Source: Methyloligella halotolerans (lineage in GTDB: Bacteria; Pseudomonadota; Alphaproteobacteria; Rhizobiales; Methyloligellaceae). From it: a stretch of DNA of 64,000 bases. Each line of letters starts with the position of its first letter. Position 1 is the stretch's first letter. Positions 63,071-64,000 of this stretch are shown in pieces. The notes under the pieces were generated by a model. That model was not told the DNA's origin and did no database searches. It saw only the letters and a list, made by a program, of their open reading frames with translations. Made by a program: the position numbers and the translations under genes. Location: positions 372,001-436,000 of the forward strand of contig NZ_MASI01000001.1 in the NCBI RefSeq assembly GCF_001708935.1, given 5' to 3'.

Positions 63071-63095
63071 GAGCCGTCCTGTTATGGGACGGCTC
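63071..63095. terminator. Bidirectional terminator downstream of the small secreted-protein gene
   Basis: GAGCCGTCC (63071-63079) and GGACGGCTC (63087-63095) form a perfect 9-bp stem with a 7-base loop. On the minus strand TTTTTATTTG follows, ending the transcript of the gene at 63134-63523; on the plus strand TCTTAAC follows. Confidence 0.9.
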
Positions 63096-63133
63096 TCTTA
63101 ACAAGAAGCTCAACGTCTGACGCTTAGAAGCGC

Positions 63134-63523
63134 TCAGCCGCTGATGCGAGCCGTTCCGGAACGTCCGTCATTGCGGACCCAGCTTACGGTGGAGCCAGTC
63201 TTGGTGAGCCGGTAGCAGTAGGACTGGCCATCCATCCAGCTGTTCCACTTCTGGCAGAGCTGATCGCCCTTCACCCACCACTTGCCGGTGTCGGTCGGGC
63301 TCTCGCCGCCTGCGAAGCTGGCAGCCACGGAACCCATGCGACCGCGCATGGACCCGCCGGCGGAATACTGGATCGGCAGTTCGAAGCCGGAGATGCGGAG
63401 ATAGACGGTCTTGCCGCTGACGGCGGAGCGGAGCTCGTCGCCCGCCAGGCTGTTGCCGCCTGCGACGGCCGCAGCCGGGGCAAGCGCAACGCAGCCGGCC
63501 AAAAGGAGAGACTTGAATTTCAT
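63134..63523 (-). CDS. Small secreted protein of unknown function (DUF995-like pattern)
   Basis: 129 residues with a signal peptide (LLLAGCVALAPAAAVA, then G). The mature protein reads AGDELRSAVSGKTVYLRISG, then TGKWWVKGDQLCQKWNSWMD, QSYCYRLTKTGSTVSWVRND and GRSGTARI. The pattern of W-W, L-C-x-x-W and C-Y with a W-x-x-x-D-G-x-x-x-G-x-A end resembles the DUF995-type secreted proteins of Rhizobiales; two cysteines could pair. It is unlikely to be a lipoprotein although LLLAGC resembles a lipobox. It has a strong terminator and a duplicated translation start region. Confidence 0.72.
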   Translation of the reverse strand: MKFKSLLLAGCVALAPAAAVAGGNSLAGDELRSAVSGKTVYLRISGFELPIQYSAGGSMRGRMGSVAASFAGGESPTDTGKWWVKGDQLCQKWNSWMDGQSYCYRLTKTGSTVSWVRNDGRSGTARISG

Positions 63524-63561
63524 ACGATGCGTCCCTGGAATTTCATACGATGCGTCCCTGG
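63516..63561 (-). repeat. 23-bp tandem duplication of the ribosome-binding site and start codon
   Basis: AATTTCATACGATGCGTCCCTGG occurs twice in a row (63516-63538 and 63539-63561, plus strand). On the minus strand each copy carries CCAGGGA, a start codon and the first two codons, so the gene at 63134-63523 has two start sites in tandem. Confidence 0.93.
63520..63546 (-). CDS. Eight-codon leader ORF created by the duplication
   Basis: From the upstream ATG (63546) the minus strand reads eight codons, MKFQGRIV, and then TGA at 63522-63520, which overlaps the downstream gene's ATG (63523) as ATGA. It has the same ribosome-binding site as the main start. It may be only a by-product of the duplication. 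Confidence 0.4.
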   Translation of the reverse strand: MKFQGRIV

Positions 63562-63702
63562 ATCTCGAAAATTTGTGGCGCTTTTTGCTGAGCGCTAAGG
63601 GACGCTAGAATATTGGTCGATTTGGGGCTTCCGGAAGGTGGTTGAGTGGCCAAGTTGCGGCACGGTTAGCGGGACATTAATCGCGCTCCGCGACCACCCC
63701 GA

Positions 63703-64000
63703 CTACCGCTTCCGGCGCGCCCTGCGACGGCGCGTGGCGACGACGTTGATGATCTCCACCAGGGCGGCGAAGGCCATGGAGGAATAGATGTAGCCGCGCG
63801 GGATGTGGAAGTGGAATCCGTCGGCGATCAGGGCCACGCCGATCAGCATCAAAAAGGATAGCGCGAGCATCTTGGTGGTCGGATGGCGCTCGATGAACTC
63901 CGCCACCGGCTCCGAGGCCAAATACATCACGGCGATCGCCACCATGACGGCGGCAATCATGACCCCCACATGGTCGGCCATGCCGACGGCGGTGATGATG
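63703..64000 (-). CDS. TerC family membrane protein, C-terminal part (runs off the window)
   Basis: The frame is open from the right edge: IITAVGMADHVGVMIAAVMV, then VAEFIERHPTTKMLALSFLM, LIGVALIADGFHFHIPRGYI and YSSMAFAALVEIINVVATRR, ending in a poly-Arg tail at 63703. This is the C-terminal third of a TerC (YkoY/YgdQ-type) protein, with the conserved G-F-H-x-H-x-P-R-G-Y-I-Y block. It is a different subgroup from the YjbE-like gene at 48.3 kb. Start and N-terminal Asp motifs are outside the window. Confidence 0.88.
   Translation of the reverse strand, partial: IITAVGMADHVGVMIAAVMVAIAVMYLASEPVAEFIERHPTTKMLALSFLMLIGVALIADGFHFHIPRGYIYSSMAFAALVEIINVVATRRRRARRKR

Overview
This is a GC-rich chromosomal window from an alphaproteobacterium, most likely of the Hyphomicrobiales (Rhizobiales) group. 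The evidence is gene order and gene content: plsX-fabH-ihfA-merR next to a DUF177/CBP3-type pair and a BamE-like lipoprotein; glyA-nrdR-ribD-ribE-ribBX-ribH-nusB-thiL followed by hppA; a 5-aminolevulinate synthase (hemA); the ldtP/ldtR pair; and TGA-N9-TCA iron-responsive operators of the RirA type. I cannot name a genus.

Layout. 1-0.6 kb: the end of an O-antigen ligase-like gene and tRNA-Pro(GGG). 0.7-5.1 kb: lipid synthesis and IHF cluster (minus strand). 5.3-8.0 kb: BamE-like lipoprotein and proton-pumping pyrophosphatase, converging on a terminator. 8.3-15.1 kb: one long minus-strand riboflavin/thiamine/one-carbon operon. 15.3-20.1 kb: hemA, the L,D-transpeptidase ldtP, its presumed regulator ldtR and a 3-hydroxyisobutyryl-CoA hydrolase-type enzyme. 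20.2-28.4 kb: extensin-like protein, hemB, secreted and RDD membrane proteins, Bpt aminoacyl transferase, parC and a bicupin. 28.5-37.2 kb: minus-strand housekeeping genes recO-era-rnc-lepB-acpS-pdxJ-DUF2062-rsh-rpoZ-folK. 37.4-45.4 kb: NYN protein, beta-hydroxyacid dehydrogenase, uracil-DNA glycosylase, peroxiredoxin-like protein, smpB, dapA, lytic transglycosylase, alpha/beta hydrolase. 45.4-53.5 kb: a more accessory part with a membrane-anchored Ala/Lys-rich protein, a BON protein, TerC and YihY membrane proteins, tRNA-Ser(TGA), a catB-type acetyltransferase and small unknowns. 53.7-60.7 kb: an iron-acquisition island with two TonB-dependent receptors and a PepSY membrane protein; each of the three transcription units has its own TTGA/ATGA-N9-TCAA operator. 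61-64 kb: a ParA-like ATPase coupled to a small basic protein, a winged-helix protein, a secreted small protein and the end of a second TerC.

The strongest anomaly is that five minus-strand genes (nusB, ribH, hemA, era and the Ala/Lys-rich gene) are each broken by the loss of exactly one base, and each is restored by assuming that a GG or CC doublet was read as a single base. Four of them are normally important housekeeping genes, so consensus error is the simplest explanation. Biologically the most interesting parts are the RirA-type iron module, the ParA/basic-protein pair, the membrane-tethered histone-like protein, a cysteine-free peroxiredoxin, and a 23-bp duplication that creates an eight-codon leader ORF overlapping the start of a secreted-protein gene. 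I saw no CRISPR array, insertion sequence, prophage or clear attachment site.
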